Positions 1 to 8,314 of a stretch of DNA of 64,000 nt are shown one piece after another (within the stretch, counting starts at the first letter, position 1; every line of letters begins with the position of its first letter). The position numbers were made by a program, and so were the translations under genes. The notes beneath the pieces are model-generated. The model ran no database searches, was not told the origin of the DNA, and worked only from the letters and a program-made list of their open reading frames with translations. Source of the stretch: Demequina sp. (GTDB lineage: Bacteria > Actinomycetota > Actinomycetes > Actinomycetales > Demequinaceae); contig JANQAD010000001.1 of assembly GCA_024707205.1 (NCBI GenBank), forward strand, positions 310,001 to 374,000, given 5' to 3'.

Positions 1-435
1 CGCCACCACCTCCCGCTCAAGCGCCCCGGGCGCGGCGACCTCCACCCACGACACGTCCATGTTCTCCCGAATCCACTGGGAGACCTCCGCCTCATACGAG
101 GCAGACAGCGCAATCCGCGACTCGCCCGCCCTCGCAACGTCCCCGGACCCGGCACCAAGCGCCGCCAGCGTCAGCCGCAGCGTCGAGGACCGCGCGCTCC
201 CCTTCACATGCGTCGCAAGCCGCCCCCGCAGCCCCGCAGACGACGACGCCTTGCCCACGTAGTACACGTACGACTCCCCCATGCGCGTGCCATGCGCCCC
301 GAACACCACGCTTCGCCGCGCCCACCACACGTACAGTCCGGCCGCACGTGGCGCCAGCTCGATGTACGTCGCCGGGTACCGGCGCGCAGGGTCCACCAAA
401 GTCGCCACCGCCTCGGCGGCACTCAGCTCACTCAT
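1..435 (-). CDS. GIY-YIG nuclease-family protein (3' end cut by window edge)
   Basis: Starts at ATG 433-435 and reads 145 codons leftward to the window edge without a stop, so the C-terminus is missing. The GIY-YIG core is visible: GLY at residues 33-35, YVG at 59-61, then GLRGRL around 68-73, which carries the arginine usually found in the active site. The family cuts DNA or, in standalone members, acts in repair or mobile-element homing. No partner domain is seen in the visible part. The fold is fairly certain; the specific role is unknown. Confidence 0.7.
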   Translation of the reverse strand, partial: MSELSAAEAVATLVDPARRYPATYIELAPRAAGLYVWWARRSVVFGAHGTRMGESYVYYVGKASSSAGLRGRLATHVKGSARSSTLRLTLAALGAGSGDVARAGESRIALSASYEAEVSQWIRENMDVSWVEVAAPGALEREVVA

Positions 436-583
436 GACATCCAGCCCCTCAGCTCTCTGCCCTCAATACCGGCACCGTAGAGCTCCCCCACCGACGAAAG
501 CGACCAAGAGTGACAAGGTAGACAAGTCGCCACCGTCATAGACCGGCCCGCGCCGCCTCTCCTCCTACAGGGAAGGGCTCATC

Positions 584-1096
584 ATGACGATCGCGATCGC
601 GGAGTGGCAGCATTTTGGGCGCCGTCATGCCAGCCGGGCCGACGCTGTAGCCACCAAGCTCGCCTCCCTCGCCTCTCGCGATACTCGGGTTTTCGAGGAC
701 TTCGATCTCGGCTCGGGCGAGCGCCCGCTCGACTTCCTTGTCATCTCGCCCGCCTCCGTTTTCACGGTTCGCCTTCACGAGGCCCGAGGCGCCGACATCC
801 ACATCAACAACTACGGCATGACCGTCGAGGGCGCCGGGGTTCCGTGCCTGCGCCAGGCCAAGTTCGACGCCGAGCGCGCGTCCCGCGTCCTTGGCGCCCG
901 GGCGGGCTTCGACGTCCCCGTTCGCGGCTGCGTCGTGCTCCTCACGGCAGGGCACGCGCCTCACATCGCCTACGAGCACCGGCCCATCGGCGTCTCCGTG
1001 CTCACTCCGCGCGACGTGCCGCGCTGGTTCCGCGGGCACCCAGCCGTGCTGGCCGCGAGCGAGCTCACCGAGCTCTGGTCCGCAGCGGCCGCCTAG
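584..1096 (+). CDS. NERD-domain-like protein
   Basis: 170 residues. ATG follows a purine-rich stretch (gggaaggg). The layout resembles nuclease-related NERD domains: an acidic segment leading to [18 protein letters not shown] (about residues 48-65), where a 'd-hlvv-p-Gvfvv' strand pattern is expected, and a C-terminal half [20 protein letters not shown] followed by a 'd--rWf' motif. The usual lysine after the second strand is replaced here (VRLHE), so catalysis is doubtful. It converges with glpK, and the two stop codons share the bases CTAG at 1093-1096. Assignment rests on pattern only. Confidence 0.5.
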   Translation: MTIAIAEWQHFGRRHASRADAVATKLASLASRDTRVFEDFDLGSGERPLDFLVISPASVFTVRLHEARGADIHINNYGMTVEGAGVPCLRQAKFDAERASRVLGARAGFDVPVRGCVVLLTAGHAPHIAYEHRPIGVSVLTPRDVPRWFRGHPAVLAASELTELWSAAAA

Positions 1097-2598
1097 GACT
1101 CAACCCACCCATACGTCTTCGTGACCGCCTTGCGCCACTCGCCCAGCAGCCGCGCGGCCTCGTCTCGCGGCATCGACGGCGTCCAGCGGACGCCCTCGCG
1201 CCAGTTGGCGCGCAGCTCGTCGAGCGAGGACCAGTACCCCACCGCGAGCCCCGCCACGTAGGCGGCACCAAGCGACGTGGTCTCCGGCACCGCGGGCCGC
1301 ACCACGTCGAGCCCCAGCACGTCGGCCTGGAACTGCATGAGCAGCGAGTTCGCCGTCATCCCGCCGTCCACACGCAGTTGCCCGGAACCGGCGCCCAGGT
1401 CCGCCGCGACCGCCTCGAGCACGTCCGCGGTCTGGTACGCCGTGGCCTCGAGCACGGCCCGTGCCAAGTGGCCCCTATTCGCAAAGTGAGTGAGCCCAAC
1501 AACGGCGCCCCGAGCGTCGGGCCTCCAATAGGGGGCGAACAGGCCGGAGAAGGCGGGCACAAAGTAAACCCCGCCGTTGTCGGCAACCGTCGCGGCCACG
1601 TGCTCAATGTCGGCGGCCGAGGTGATCGCGCCAAGGTTGTCGCGCAGCCACTGGACCAGGGAGCCGGTCACCGCCACGGACCCCTCAAGCGCGTAGCGCG
1701 CGGGCGCGTCCCCCAGCCGGTAGCCCACGGTCGCGATGAGGCCGTGCGCGGACCTCACCACCCTTTCCCCGGTAGAGACGAGCACAAAGTTGCCCGTGCC
1801 GTACGTGCACTTGGTGTCGCCGGCGTCGAACGCGGCCTGCCCGAACGTCGCCGCCTGCTGGTCCCCAAGGATGCCCGCGATCGGCACGCCGTCGAGCAGC
1901 GAACGGGTGCTTGCCAGGCCATATACCTCGGACGATGAGCGGATCTGGGGCAGCATCTGGCGCGGCACGCCGAACGCCTCGAGCAGCCCATCGTCCCAGT
2001 CGAGGGTCTCGAGTGACATCAGCAGCGTGCGCGACGCGTTGGTCACGTCCGTCACGTGAATCCCGCCGTCCACCCCGCCGGTGAGGTTCCACACGAGCCA
2101 CGTGTCGATGGTCCCGAAGATCAGCTCCCCCGCCTCGGCCCGCGCCCGCGCTCCCTCGACGTTCTCCAGGATCCACGCGAGCTTGGTCGCCGAGAAGTAG
2201 GTGGCAAGAGGCAAACCGGTGGTCGAGCGGAATCTGTCAACGCCGTCGGGCCCCGCGAGGCGATCCACGAGCGCCTGGGACCGCGCGTCCTGCCACACGA
2301 TCGCCGGGTACACACTCTCGCCGGTGACGCGCGACCAGACCACCGTGGTCTCGCGCTGATTTGTGATGCCAACGGCCGCGAGGTCGCGATGCGTGAGCGA
2401 GGCCGCCGCGAGCGCCCGCGCGATCACGGCGCGAGCGTTGTCCCAGATCTCACCGGGATCGTGCTCCACCCAGCCGGGCCGTGGGTTGAACTGACGGTGC
2501 TCAACCTGCGCGCTCGCGAGGGACTGTCCCGCGTGGTCGAAGACCATCGCCCGCGTCGACGTGGTGCCTTGGTCGAGCGCGAGAACGTGGGTGGTCAC
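1093..2598 (-). CDS. glpK: Glycerol kinase
   Basis: Phosphorylates glycerol to sn-glycerol-3-phosphate using ATP in the cytoplasm. A FGGY-family kinase of 501 residues, the usual length. The N-terminal phosphate loop [16 protein letters not shown] is present, as are the family segments [27 protein letters not shown] and the ATP-site stretch [15 protein letters not shown]. The GTG start at 2596-2598 is chosen because it overlaps the stop of the upstream gene by 4 bp (GTGA); an ATG 36 bp further upstream would add 12 non-conserved residues. No glpF or glpD is adjacent, so this is an isolated kinase gene. Confidence 0.93.
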   Translation of the reverse strand: MTTHVLALDQGTTSTRAMVFDHAGQSLASAQVEHRQFNPRPGWVEHDPGEIWDNARAVIARALAAASLTHRDLAAVGITNQRETTVVWSRVTGESVYPAIVWQDARSQALVDRLAGPDGVDRFRSTTGLPLATYFSATKLAWILENVEGARARAEAGELIFGTIDTWLVWNLTGGVDGGIHVTDVTNASRTLLMSLETLDWDDGLLEAFGVPRQMLPQIRSSSEVYGLASTRSLLDGVPIAGILGDQQAATFGQAAFDAGDTKCTYGTGNFVLVSTGERVVRSAHGLIATVGYRLGDAPARYALEGSVAVTGSLVQWLRDNLGAITSAADIEHVAATVADNGGVYFVPAFSGLFAPYWRPDARGAVVGLTHFANRGHLARAVLEATAYQTADVLEAVAADLGAGSGQLRVDGGMTANSLLMQFQADVLGLDVVRPAVPETTSLGAAYVAGLAVGYWSSLDELRANWREGVRWTPSMPRDEAARLLGEWRKAVTKTYGWVES

Positions 2599-3706
2599 CC
2601 TCCGTACTTTGCCACCTCGGAGTCCACGATCCACTCGCTGTCCGCATCGCGCGTCTCCAATTTGGGATCGCCCGACGCGACCAGGAAGTAGTCGTGGCGC
2701 GCGTGCGCGGTGTCGACGTCATCCCACGTGACGTCCACCACGTCCCACTCGCCGTCAACGAGAACGCGATTCCACGCGTGCGAGCCGGTCGTGATCCCGC
2801 TGAACGCCTCCCCCGTCACGATCACCGACGGCAGCCCGGCCTCCACCGCCATCGCCTGGAACGCCTCGGCGTACCCGTTGCACACGGCCGTGCCGGCCAC
2901 GAGGATCCCGTAGGCCTCTTGGGACTGGTCAACGCGTGCCGAATCGGTCTTGCCTGCGGTGATCGCGTCCGCGGCATCGAAGTCGTAGGTCGCTACGCTC
3001 GCGACGTAGTCGTGGATCTTCTTGGCCTTGGTGGAATCGTCCTGGCCGTCCTCCACGCCCGCCTTTTCCAGCCCGACGCTGACCGCCAGTGACGTGTCCC
3101 GTTGCCTCTGTGCGGCTTCGGTCTTCGAATAGACGTAGTCCGGCTCGATCCTCACGCCCGTCACCGAGGTGACGTAGGTCCAGCCGTTGACGAACGCATA
3201 GGGATTCTGGATCGCGGCCTCCGCGACGGCGTCGAAAACGCCATCCCTGCCCACCTCGTCCGAGTTGGCCCAGAAGGTGACGTCGATCGACTCCTCCTGC
3301 GCGATCATGCTCGCTGCCAGGTACTTCACCAGGTCGTCGGACCCGAGCACGGGGTACGCGACCGTTGGGGCGGCGGGCGGTGGACCCACGAGAGTCGCAC
3401 GGAATGGCACCCACTCGGGAAGGATTCCCTGGTGGCCCGCGATCGCGATGAGGCCCACGAGCACCAGGGTCAGCACGAGCAGTCGCAGCGAGCCGCCCCG
3501 CGCCCCCGGCGCCGCTCCACCCCGTCCCACGGCTGCGGATTCCACGCCGCGTCCCCCACGGCGTACTTGGTGTGGCGGTCGCGCACGTTCGCTGTCCAGG
3601 CGGAGCCATCCCAATAGCGCTCCCAGTCGGTCTCCGACGGATCCGGGTACCAGCCCGGCACGGGGAGGCTCGCCGAAGCCGCGGGTCGCTCAGGCTCCCA
3701 GCTCAC
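2595..3706 (-). pseudogene. DUF2510 / membrane / transglutaminase-like protein, frame broken by a 1-base shift
   Basis: The first part (ATG 3704-3706) encodes a DUF2510 motif (GWYPDPS then RYWDGSAWT) and a basic stretch VERRRGR, then runs to a stop at 3470. The same polypeptide logic continues in the -1 frame: a membrane helix (LRLLVLTLVLVGLIAIAG) and an extracellular transglutaminase-like core with Cys in AVCNGYAEAF, His in SHAWNRVLVDG and Asp in VVDVTWDD. Adding one G in the G-runs (plus-strand C-runs at 3496-3499 or 3503-3507) restores one protein of about 370 residues. Either a sequencing error, a real mutation or a slippage site. Its stop overlaps glpK by 4 bp. The physiological substrate is unknown. 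Confidence 0.7.
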
Positions 3707-3902
3707 GGCGCTCCCTCGACGGTGTCCCTCTCACGCGGGCCACGGTAACCCGCGGGACGCATCCACTTCCACTTGGCGTGATCAGGGCAACAGGGCCTTT
3801 CGAGACGGGCCCCACCGGGTCCACACTGAACCAAACACCGGCCCATCTCGTGTTCACATCGGGCGGCACCCTGCCTGCCCGCGTTTCACGCTGAGGACAC
3901 TC

Positions 3903-4409
3903 ATGCCCGTCGACAAGGCGCAGGTCCTGAAGGAGCTGCACGATCAGCACGCCGCCGCGGTGTGGCGCTATGCGGTGCGCCTCACGGGCAACTCGACTCA
4001 GGCCGACGACGTGGTTCAGGAGACGCTCCTGCGCGCCTGGCGCACCCCGCGCATCATGGAGCAGGACCCGGGATCCACCCGCGCGTGGCTCATGACGGTT
4101 GCAAGAAATCTGGTGATCGACGACGCCCGGAGCGCCAAGAGCCGCCATGAGCGAGCGTCGGACACCCTGCCGGAGCGCGCCCAAGGCGACGGAACCAACG
4201 CGCTGTTCGACGCCCTCCTCGTCGCCGAAGCCCTCGCGGCGCTGACGGAAGACCACCGCGCGGTCATCATCCGCGCCTACTACAAGGGCTGCACGTGCGC
4301 CGAGGTCGCCGCGGAGCTCGGCATCGCCGAGGGCACCGTGAAGTCTCGCCTCCACTACGGCCTGCGCGCCCTGCGACTCGCGCTTCAAGAGAAAGGAGTG
4401 ACGCGATGA
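3903..4409 (+). CDS. ECF-family RNA polymerase sigma factor
   Basis: 168 residues. Region 2 (about 12-78) carries the -10 recognition and core-binding helices (YAVRLTGNSTQADDVVQETLLRAW in essence, with DDVVQETLLRAW clearest). Region 4 (about 105-160) has the helix-turn-helix CAEVAAELGIAEGTVKSRLH for -35 binding. No region 1.1 or 3, as usual for ECF sigmas. The next gene, overlapping by 4 bp (ATGA), encodes a zinc-type anti-sigma factor, so this sigma is probably held inactive at the membrane until a stress signal arrives. Regulon unknown; SigK/SigL-like groups are the closest by eye. Confidence 0.88.
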   Translation: MPVDKAQVLKELHDQHAAAVWRYAVRLTGNSTQADDVVQETLLRAWRTPRIMEQDPGSTRAWLMTVARNLVIDDARSAKSRHERASDTLPERAQGDGTNALFDALLVAEALAALTEDHRAVIIRAYYKGCTCAEVAAELGIAEGTVKSRLHYGLRALRLALQEKGVTR

Positions 4410-5074
4410 GCGACTCCTACGCGGAATGGGATGCCGCCTACGTGCTCGGCGCGCTCGAGCCCGGCGAGCGCCGCGACTTCGAGGCCCACCTCGCCACGTG
4501 CGAGCGCTGCCGCGCGTCCGTGGCCGAACTCGCCTCCATGCCCGGCCTCCTGACGCGCGCCCAGCCGTGGTTCGAGGAGACGTCGGGCGAGGTTGGCCCG
4601 CCGTCCAACCTGGTGTCGCTCGTGGAGGCCAGGGAGGCGCGCCGGCGCTCCAAGGCCCGACGCCGGGTCGGCTTCATCGCCGTCGGCGCCGCAGCTGTGC
4701 TCGCCTTGGGCATCGGGATCCCCCTTGCCCTGACTCCGGCCCCGCCTGCGCCAGACGCCGTTGTGGCCATGGAGGCCGTGGCCTCGACGCCGATCACGGC
4801 GTCGCTGACCTTCGACTCTGTGGCGTGGGGGACGAACATCTCGATGACGTGCGACTACCCGGCGTCGGCGTATCCCGGCACCGGTGGCGGCACGTACTCG
4901 CTCGTGGTGACCTCGACGTCAGGGGACACGCAGTCCGTTGGCACCTGGGACGCCGTACCAGGAAAGACGATCCACCTGAATGCGGCGACGTCGGTGCCGC
5001 TCGACGAGATCGCGACCGTGACGATGGTGGACTCCTCGGGGACGGTGCTGCTGAGCGCGCCCGTCACGGCGTGA
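4406..5074 (+). CDS. Membrane anti-sigma factor (zinc-type anti-sigma domain)
   Basis: 222 residues. The cytoplasmic N-terminus has the zinc anti-sigma signature H28-x3-C32-x2-C35 in EAHLATCERCRASV. One membrane helix follows at about residues 92-112 (VGFIAVGAAAVLALGIGIPL), then an extracytoplasmic domain of about 110 residues with Ig-like alternating strands, as in RskA-type regulators. ATG 4406 overlaps the sigma stop and has a strong ribosome site (gaaaggag, 4391-4398). It presumably binds the ECF sigma encoded just upstream and releases it after regulated proteolysis. A near-palindrome at 5062-5078 spans its stop and may help end transcription. Confidence 0.85.
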   Translation: MSDSYAEWDAAYVLGALEPGERRDFEAHLATCERCRASVAELASMPGLLTRAQPWFEETSGEVGPPSNLVSLVEAREARRRSKARRRVGFIAVGAAAVLALGIGIPLALTPAPPAPDAVVAMEAVASTPITASLTFDSVAWGTNISMTCDYPASAYPGTGGGTYSLVVTSTSGDTQSVGTWDAVPGKTIHLNAATSVPLDEIATVTMVDSSGTVLLSAPVTA

Positions 5075-5093
5075 CGGACGCGCTCAGTCCTGC

Positions 5094-5534
5094 CTACTTC
5101 GCCTCGACCTGAATGCGCCGGGGCTTTGCCGACTCGGACTTCGGCACCGCGACCGTCAGCAGGCCGTCGGCGTAGCTGGCGGTGACGGCGTCCGGGTCAA
5201 CTCGATCCGGGAGCCTCACGGCACGGTGGAAGGTGCCGAAGCGCCGCTCGACGCGGCGGAAGCCGTCCGCTGTCTTGTCCGAGTAGAAGTCGCGCTCGCC
5301 CGCGATCGTGAGGACGTTCTCCTCGATCGAGACCTCGACGTCCGCCGGGTCGATGCCCGGGAGTTCGACGTGGAGCGTGAAACCCTCGTCGGTCTCCTCG
5401 ACGTCGAGTGCGGGTGCGAACGCACCCGTCAGCGGCGCTTCCGCGTCGGCGAAGAATTGGTTGACGATGCGCTGAAAGTCGCTCTGCCACGGTGACGTGG
5501 CCGGAACGGGACGGCGCTGCAATTCGCGTGTCAT
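5094..5534 (-). CDS. hsp20: Hsp20 / alpha-crystallin family small heat-shock protein
   Basis: 146 residues; ATG 5532-5534 is preceded by GGAGG at good spacing, so an upstream in-frame start is rejected. The alpha-crystallin domain covers about residues 40-135: FTLHVELPGIDPADVEVSIE, then VLTIAGERDFY, and GTFHRAVRLPDRVDPDAVTA, ending with ADGLLTVAVPKSE (the conserved G-x-L motif). Works as an ATP-independent holdase for unfolded proteins. A HAIR operator lies 90 bp upstream, so HspR repression in absence of heat shock is expected. No dnaK or hspR lies in the window. Confidence 0.93.
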   Translation of the reverse strand: MTRELQRRPVPATSPWQSDFQRIVNQFFADAEAPLTGAFAPALDVEETDEGFTLHVELPGIDPADVEVSIEENVLTIAGERDFYSDKTADGFRRVERRFGTFHRAVRLPDRVDPDAVTASYADGLLTVAVPKSESAKPRRIQVEAK

Positions 5535-5623
5535 CTCTGACCTCCTGTAGTCGTGTGGCCACGGAGGGCACACGCCCTCCGGGAGGAGCACGCCGGAGCG
5601 AACTCCGTACCTCCATTCTAAAA

Positions 5624-5644
5624 CTTGAGCGTCCTAGACTCAAG
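5624..5644. promoter_or_regulatory. HAIR operator (HspR-binding inverted repeat)
   Basis: CTTGAGC, seven bases, ACTCAAG. This matches the HAIR consensus CTTGAGT-N7-ACTCAAG with one difference in the left arm. It lies between the divergent hsp20 and lipoprotein genes, 90 bp before hsp20 and 63 bp before the lipoprotein gene, so it could control either or both. HspR binding at such sites in dnaK, clpB and hsp20 promoters of actinobacteria is established; here it is inferred. Confidence 0.85.
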
Positions 5645-5706
5645 TTCTGGATGGACTTCTGAAACGCAATTCTGAACCGCGCGGGTACCGGTCTCGTGTC
5701 CAAGGC

Positions 5707-6240
5707 ATGAAGACACGCAACGCAGCAACACTCGGCCTCATCCTGGCCGCCGCCCTCACCCTGACCGCCTGCTCTTCCGGAGCCGACGACACCACGGCAC
5801 CAGCCACGCCCGATCCCTACGCAACCTTCACGCCGTCCCAGACGCCGGCGTCGGACTCCACGGCCACAGCCGCGCCGGCCGCAGAGGGTGCCGCGCTCAT
5901 GACCGCCGACTCCTCGCTCGGCACGATCGTCGTGGACGGGTCCGGCATGACCGTGTACATGTACGACTCAGACACCCAGGGCTCTGGGACGTCCACGTGC
6001 ACCGGCGGGTGCCTCTCCGCGTGGCCGCCCGTTCCCGGCGGCTCTGACGCCCCGACGCTCACCGGGATCACCGGTGACGTCACCACGATCACGGGCACGG
6101 ACGGCAACCCGCAGCTCGCGCTCAACGGCTGGCCGCTCTACTACTACGCGTCCGACTCCGCCGCGGGCGACACCATGGGCCAGGGCGTCGGCGGTGTGTG
6201 GTGGGTGCTCGACGCGGCCGGGGAGCCGGTGCACAGCTGA
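5707..6240 (+). CDS. Lipoprotein with two Lipoprotein_15 (COG4315) repeats
   Basis: 177 residues. A signal peptide ends in the lipobox LTAC at residues 18-21 with a Ser/Thr-rich linker after it. Two repeats of the secreted COG4315 type follow: the first GTIVVDGSGMTVYMYDSD with CTGGCLSAWPPV, the second PQLALNGWPLYYYASDSA ending GVWWVLDAAGEPV. Proteins of this kind are anchored outside the membrane; their function is not established, though they often sit near ECF sigma or redox genes, as here. Faces hsp20 across the HAIR site. Confidence 0.8.
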   Translation: MKTRNAATLGLILAAALTLTACSSGADDTTAPATPDPYATFTPSQTPASDSTATAAPAAEGAALMTADSSLGTIVVDGSGMTVYMYDSDTQGSGTSTCTGGCLSAWPPVPGGSDAPTLTGITGDVTTITGTDGNPQLALNGWPLYYYASDSAAGDTMGQGVGGVWWVLDAAGEPVHS

Positions 6241-6309
6241 CCTCGATCCGTTCCGCTGGGCCGGGCGCCGATAGCTCCCGGCTCAGCGTCGGGCCGCTAC
6301 GCTGGCCGC

Positions 6310-6549
6310 ATGACGACTGGATACGGCGCCCCGCTGCCGCCGAAGACCGCAGGCAACGCGTACGCATGGATGCTGTTCACGCTGATCGGGCTCGCTGGTT
6401 TCCAGCACTTCTACCTGGGCAAGACTGGCCGCGGAGTTCTGTGGCTGCTCACGTTCGGGGTGTTCGGGATCGGGACGCTCGTGGACCTCTTCACGCTCCC
6501 GGGCCAGGTGCGCCAGGTCAACGCGCAGCGCGCGGTGGGAATCAGTTAG
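6310..6549 (+). CDS. TM2-domain small membrane protein
   Basis: 79 residues with two membrane helices separated by a short loop: [20 protein letters not shown] and [20 protein letters not shown]. The G-x-x-x-F-Y-L-G and GxGtlxDl motifs define the TM2 domain. A -10 box TACGCT ends 6 nt before ATG with no ribosome site, suggesting a leaderless transcript. Function of the family in bacteria is unknown. Confidence 0.8.
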   Translation: MTTGYGAPLPPKTAGNAYAWMLFTLIGLAGFQHFYLGKTGRGVLWLLTFGVFGIGTLVDLFTLPGQVRQVNAQRAVGIS

Positions 6550-6562
6550 CCGGCACGCTCCC

Positions 6563-6624
6563 CGCGCCTCCGCGCCTCCACGCCTCCGCGCCTCCGCGCT
6601 TCCGCGCTTCCGCGCCTCCGCGCG
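6563..6624. repeat. Tandem 8-bp repeat, unit CGCGCCTC, about 7 copies
   Basis: Seven consecutive 8-base units with unit CGCGCCTC; units 3, 5 and 6 carry one base change each (CACGCCTC, CGCGCTTC twice). It starts 14 bp after the stop of the TM2 gene and ends about 10 bp before a 36-bp palindrome. No coding frame fits. Likely a slippage-prone microsatellite. Confidence 0.8.
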
Positions 6625-6633
6625 AAATGAACC

Positions 6634-6669
6634 CTGAGGTTCACGAAACTCAAGTTTGGTGAACCTCAG
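6634..6669. repeat. 36-bp palindrome, copy A
   Basis: An 18+18 bp inverted repeat beginning CTGAGGTTCACGAAACT and ending GGTGAACCTCAG; the arms differ at two central or near-central places. It lies 20 bp beyond the stop of the leftward AbiEi-like gene. Copy B, perfect, lies beyond that gene's start. Sequence identity extends outwards on the right (…cagc-tccattt-gg in both). Confidence 0.85.
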
Positions 6670-6689
6670 CATCCATTTCGGCCACTCTC

Positions 6690-7619
6690 CTAGTTCCCGG
6701 AAGCCCTAAGTTGCCGCAGCCGCTCCGCCCGGAGCGAGAGGTACTGCTGCCGGCACCACTCTGGGCGCTCGGTCAGATCGCGATAGGTGAAATGAAGCGG
6801 CTCAATGCCGATGGAACGCAGGTCGGCGTCGCGCTCGCGATCGCGCTCAAACCCCTCGACACCGCCGTGAGTCCCGCCGCCATCGAACTCGAGGTCAATC
6901 CTCGCCTCGGCATCAAAGGCGTCCATTACTCGCTTGCGCCCACGCGGCCACACGGGCTCCTGCCACTTGAGATCCGGGAAGAGCCGTGGCGGGAAGACTC
7001 TCTTCCACGCGACGTACTCGAGATAGCTGGTCACGACGGTGCCTACGATCGCGATGAGCTCCTCCAAGTGCGCGCGTCGCGGAATCCGTTTCCGCCGTGC
7101 GAGTGCTTCGAGCAACTGGGGCTTCGTAGCGTGCTGGTCGATGAACGCCTTGATGACGGTCGAGATGGCAACGTCGGGACGCGCCTCCCGCCAAACCTGA
7201 ACCACGGCGTCGGCCGCCGAGGCAACGCGGATACCCCCGAGCCGGAACCGGTTCGCAGGAGCGCCCACGCGCACGGTGCGTAACCATCGCGGAACCGTTC
7301 GACGCCACTCGACTGGGACCTGAACTGTGATGTGGCTCGGCTCCGCGTCCACGATGCGCCACAAGTGCGCCGCTGCGAGCCCCGTGATTGTCCCGGTCGG
7401 TGCTGCTAGGAGGGTCGCGGCCCGGGCACGGACGCGGAACAGACTCTCCGGGGCGGACACACCGTAGATGCCCGGAAGCACTGAGGCTATGAGGCGATGC
7501 CGAATGGCAGTGAGCACGGCGGACTTGCCGAAACGCTCGACCAAGTTACTCCACTTCTCGGCGCTCCCCGCGCGAACATGCTCTGCCACAGCTTCGGCTC
7601 GGGCCATGCGTCCTGTCAT
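6690..7619 (-). CDS. AbiEi/DUF559-type protein (wHTH-like N-terminus, nuclease-fold-like C-terminus)
   Basis: 309 residues. Residues 1-60 look like the AbiEi-type winged-helix start seen in actinobacteria (VERFGKSAVLTAIRHRLIASVLPGIY). The C-terminus, about 225-300, has the DUF559/Vsr-like arrangement: RIDLEFDGGGTHGGV, then ERDRERDADLRSIGIEPLHF, then the F-T-Y-R-D-L strand. A paralogue with the same plan lies at 28321-29232. The family is often annotated as abortive-infection antitoxin-like, but no toxin gene is next to it. Bracketed on both sides by copies of one palindrome. Function unproven. Confidence 0.65.
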   Translation of the reverse strand: MTGRMARAEAVAEHVRAGSAEKWSNLVERFGKSAVLTAIRHRLIASVLPGIYGVSAPESLFRVRARAATLLAAPTGTITGLAAAHLWRIVDAEPSHITVQVPVEWRRTVPRWLRTVRVGAPANRFRLGGIRVASAADAVVQVWREARPDVAISTVIKAFIDQHATKPQLLEALARRKRIPRRAHLEELIAIVGTVVTSYLEYVAWKRVFPPRLFPDLKWQEPVWPRGRKRVMDAFDAEARIDLEFDGGGTHGGVEGFERDRERDADLRSIGIEPLHFTYRDLTERPEWCRQQYLSLRAERLRQLRASGN

Positions 7620-7707
7620 GGAGCGAACCTAGGGAGCCGACGGGCTACGCGGGAGCGGTCTCACGAAAATGTGGATAACCAGTTGGACCCCGTGGCCGAA
7701 TTGGACT

Positions 7708-7743
7708 CTGAGGTTCACGAAACTCGAGTTTCGTGAACCTCAG
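7708..7743. repeat. 36-bp perfect palindrome, copy B
   Basis: A perfect 18+18 bp inverted repeat: left arm CTGAGGTTCACGAAACTC, right arm its exact reverse complement. Flanks extend the symmetry imperfectly (TGGAC-CTG outside left, CAGCGTCCA outside right), giving about 56 bp in all. It lies 89 bp upstream of the AbiEi-like gene start. Confidence 0.9.
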
Positions 7744-7795
7744 CGTCCATTTGGGACGGAGAGTCGGGGCCCGCCCTCGGACATGCGTGCAGGGG

Positions 7796-8305
7796 CTAAA
7801 TCCGCCACTCCGGATCAGCGCCACGCGGGATCGACGGCACCTGCGGCCCGAGCCGCGGCGTCCACGCGTCCTCGCTGTCGAAGAGGACGCGGATCGCCTC
7901 GGGAAACTCCCCGTTGACGAGCTGGTCCAGGGTGACCTCGTCGAACACCGAGCGCACCGCCGACCGCGCCGCGACCCACACCTCCTGCAGGTGCTGCAAC
8001 GCCGGCGGATAGGTGACCTCGTCGGGCCGGAGCCCGTGCACGTCAGCGAGCGGGCCGTCTATTGCGCGCAGCACCTCGCCAACCGTGATCTCACCGGGCG
8101 CTCGGCGCAGGGCGTAACCGCCGTCGGCCCCGCGCACGGCCGTGACGATCGCCGCACGGCGCAGGTCCGCGAGCACCGCCTCGAGGAACTTGCGCGGCAA
8201 CTCATACGAGTCCGCGATGACCTGAGCTGACGCACGCTCCGGGTACACGCCCGCGAGGTAGGTGACGGCGCGCGCGGCGTAGTCGCCCTTGGCTGAAACG
8301 TGCAT
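7796..8305 (-). CDS. Rrf2-family transcriptional regulator
   Basis: 169 residues. The N-terminal winged helix is typical: VSAKGDYAARAVTYLAGVYP, then VIADSYELPRKFLEAVLADL as recognition helix and the wing VTAVRGADGGYALRR. There are no cysteines, so it cannot hold the Fe-S cluster of IscR or NsrR and more resembles CymR-type members. It lies 9 bp after cysA on the same strand, with its own TAGGAT box 6 nt before ATG (leaderless). The position suggests control of sulfur uptake, which is inference. Confidence 0.88.
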   Translation of the reverse strand: MHVSAKGDYAARAVTYLAGVYPERASAQVIADSYELPRKFLEAVLADLRRAAIVTAVRGADGGYALRRAPGEITVGEVLRAIDGPLADVHGLRPDEVTYPPALQHLQEVWVAARSAVRSVFDEVTLDQLVNGEFPEAIRVLFDSEDAWTPRLGPQVPSIPRGADPEWRI

Positions 8306-8314
8306 GGGGCAATC

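Noticed and set aside
604..1938. Long rightward open frame across the NERD gene and glpK
   Set aside because: Arg/Pro-rich shadow of two well-supported genes; no ribosome site or motif.
6563..6624. Tandem repeats as a CRISPR array
   Set aside because: Units are 8 bp with no spacers, and there are no cas genes in the window.
7670..7678. Perfect DnaA-box word (TGTGGATAA)
   Set aside because: A single copy with no cluster, no dnaA/dnaN nearby and no AT-rich unwinding region; not an origin.
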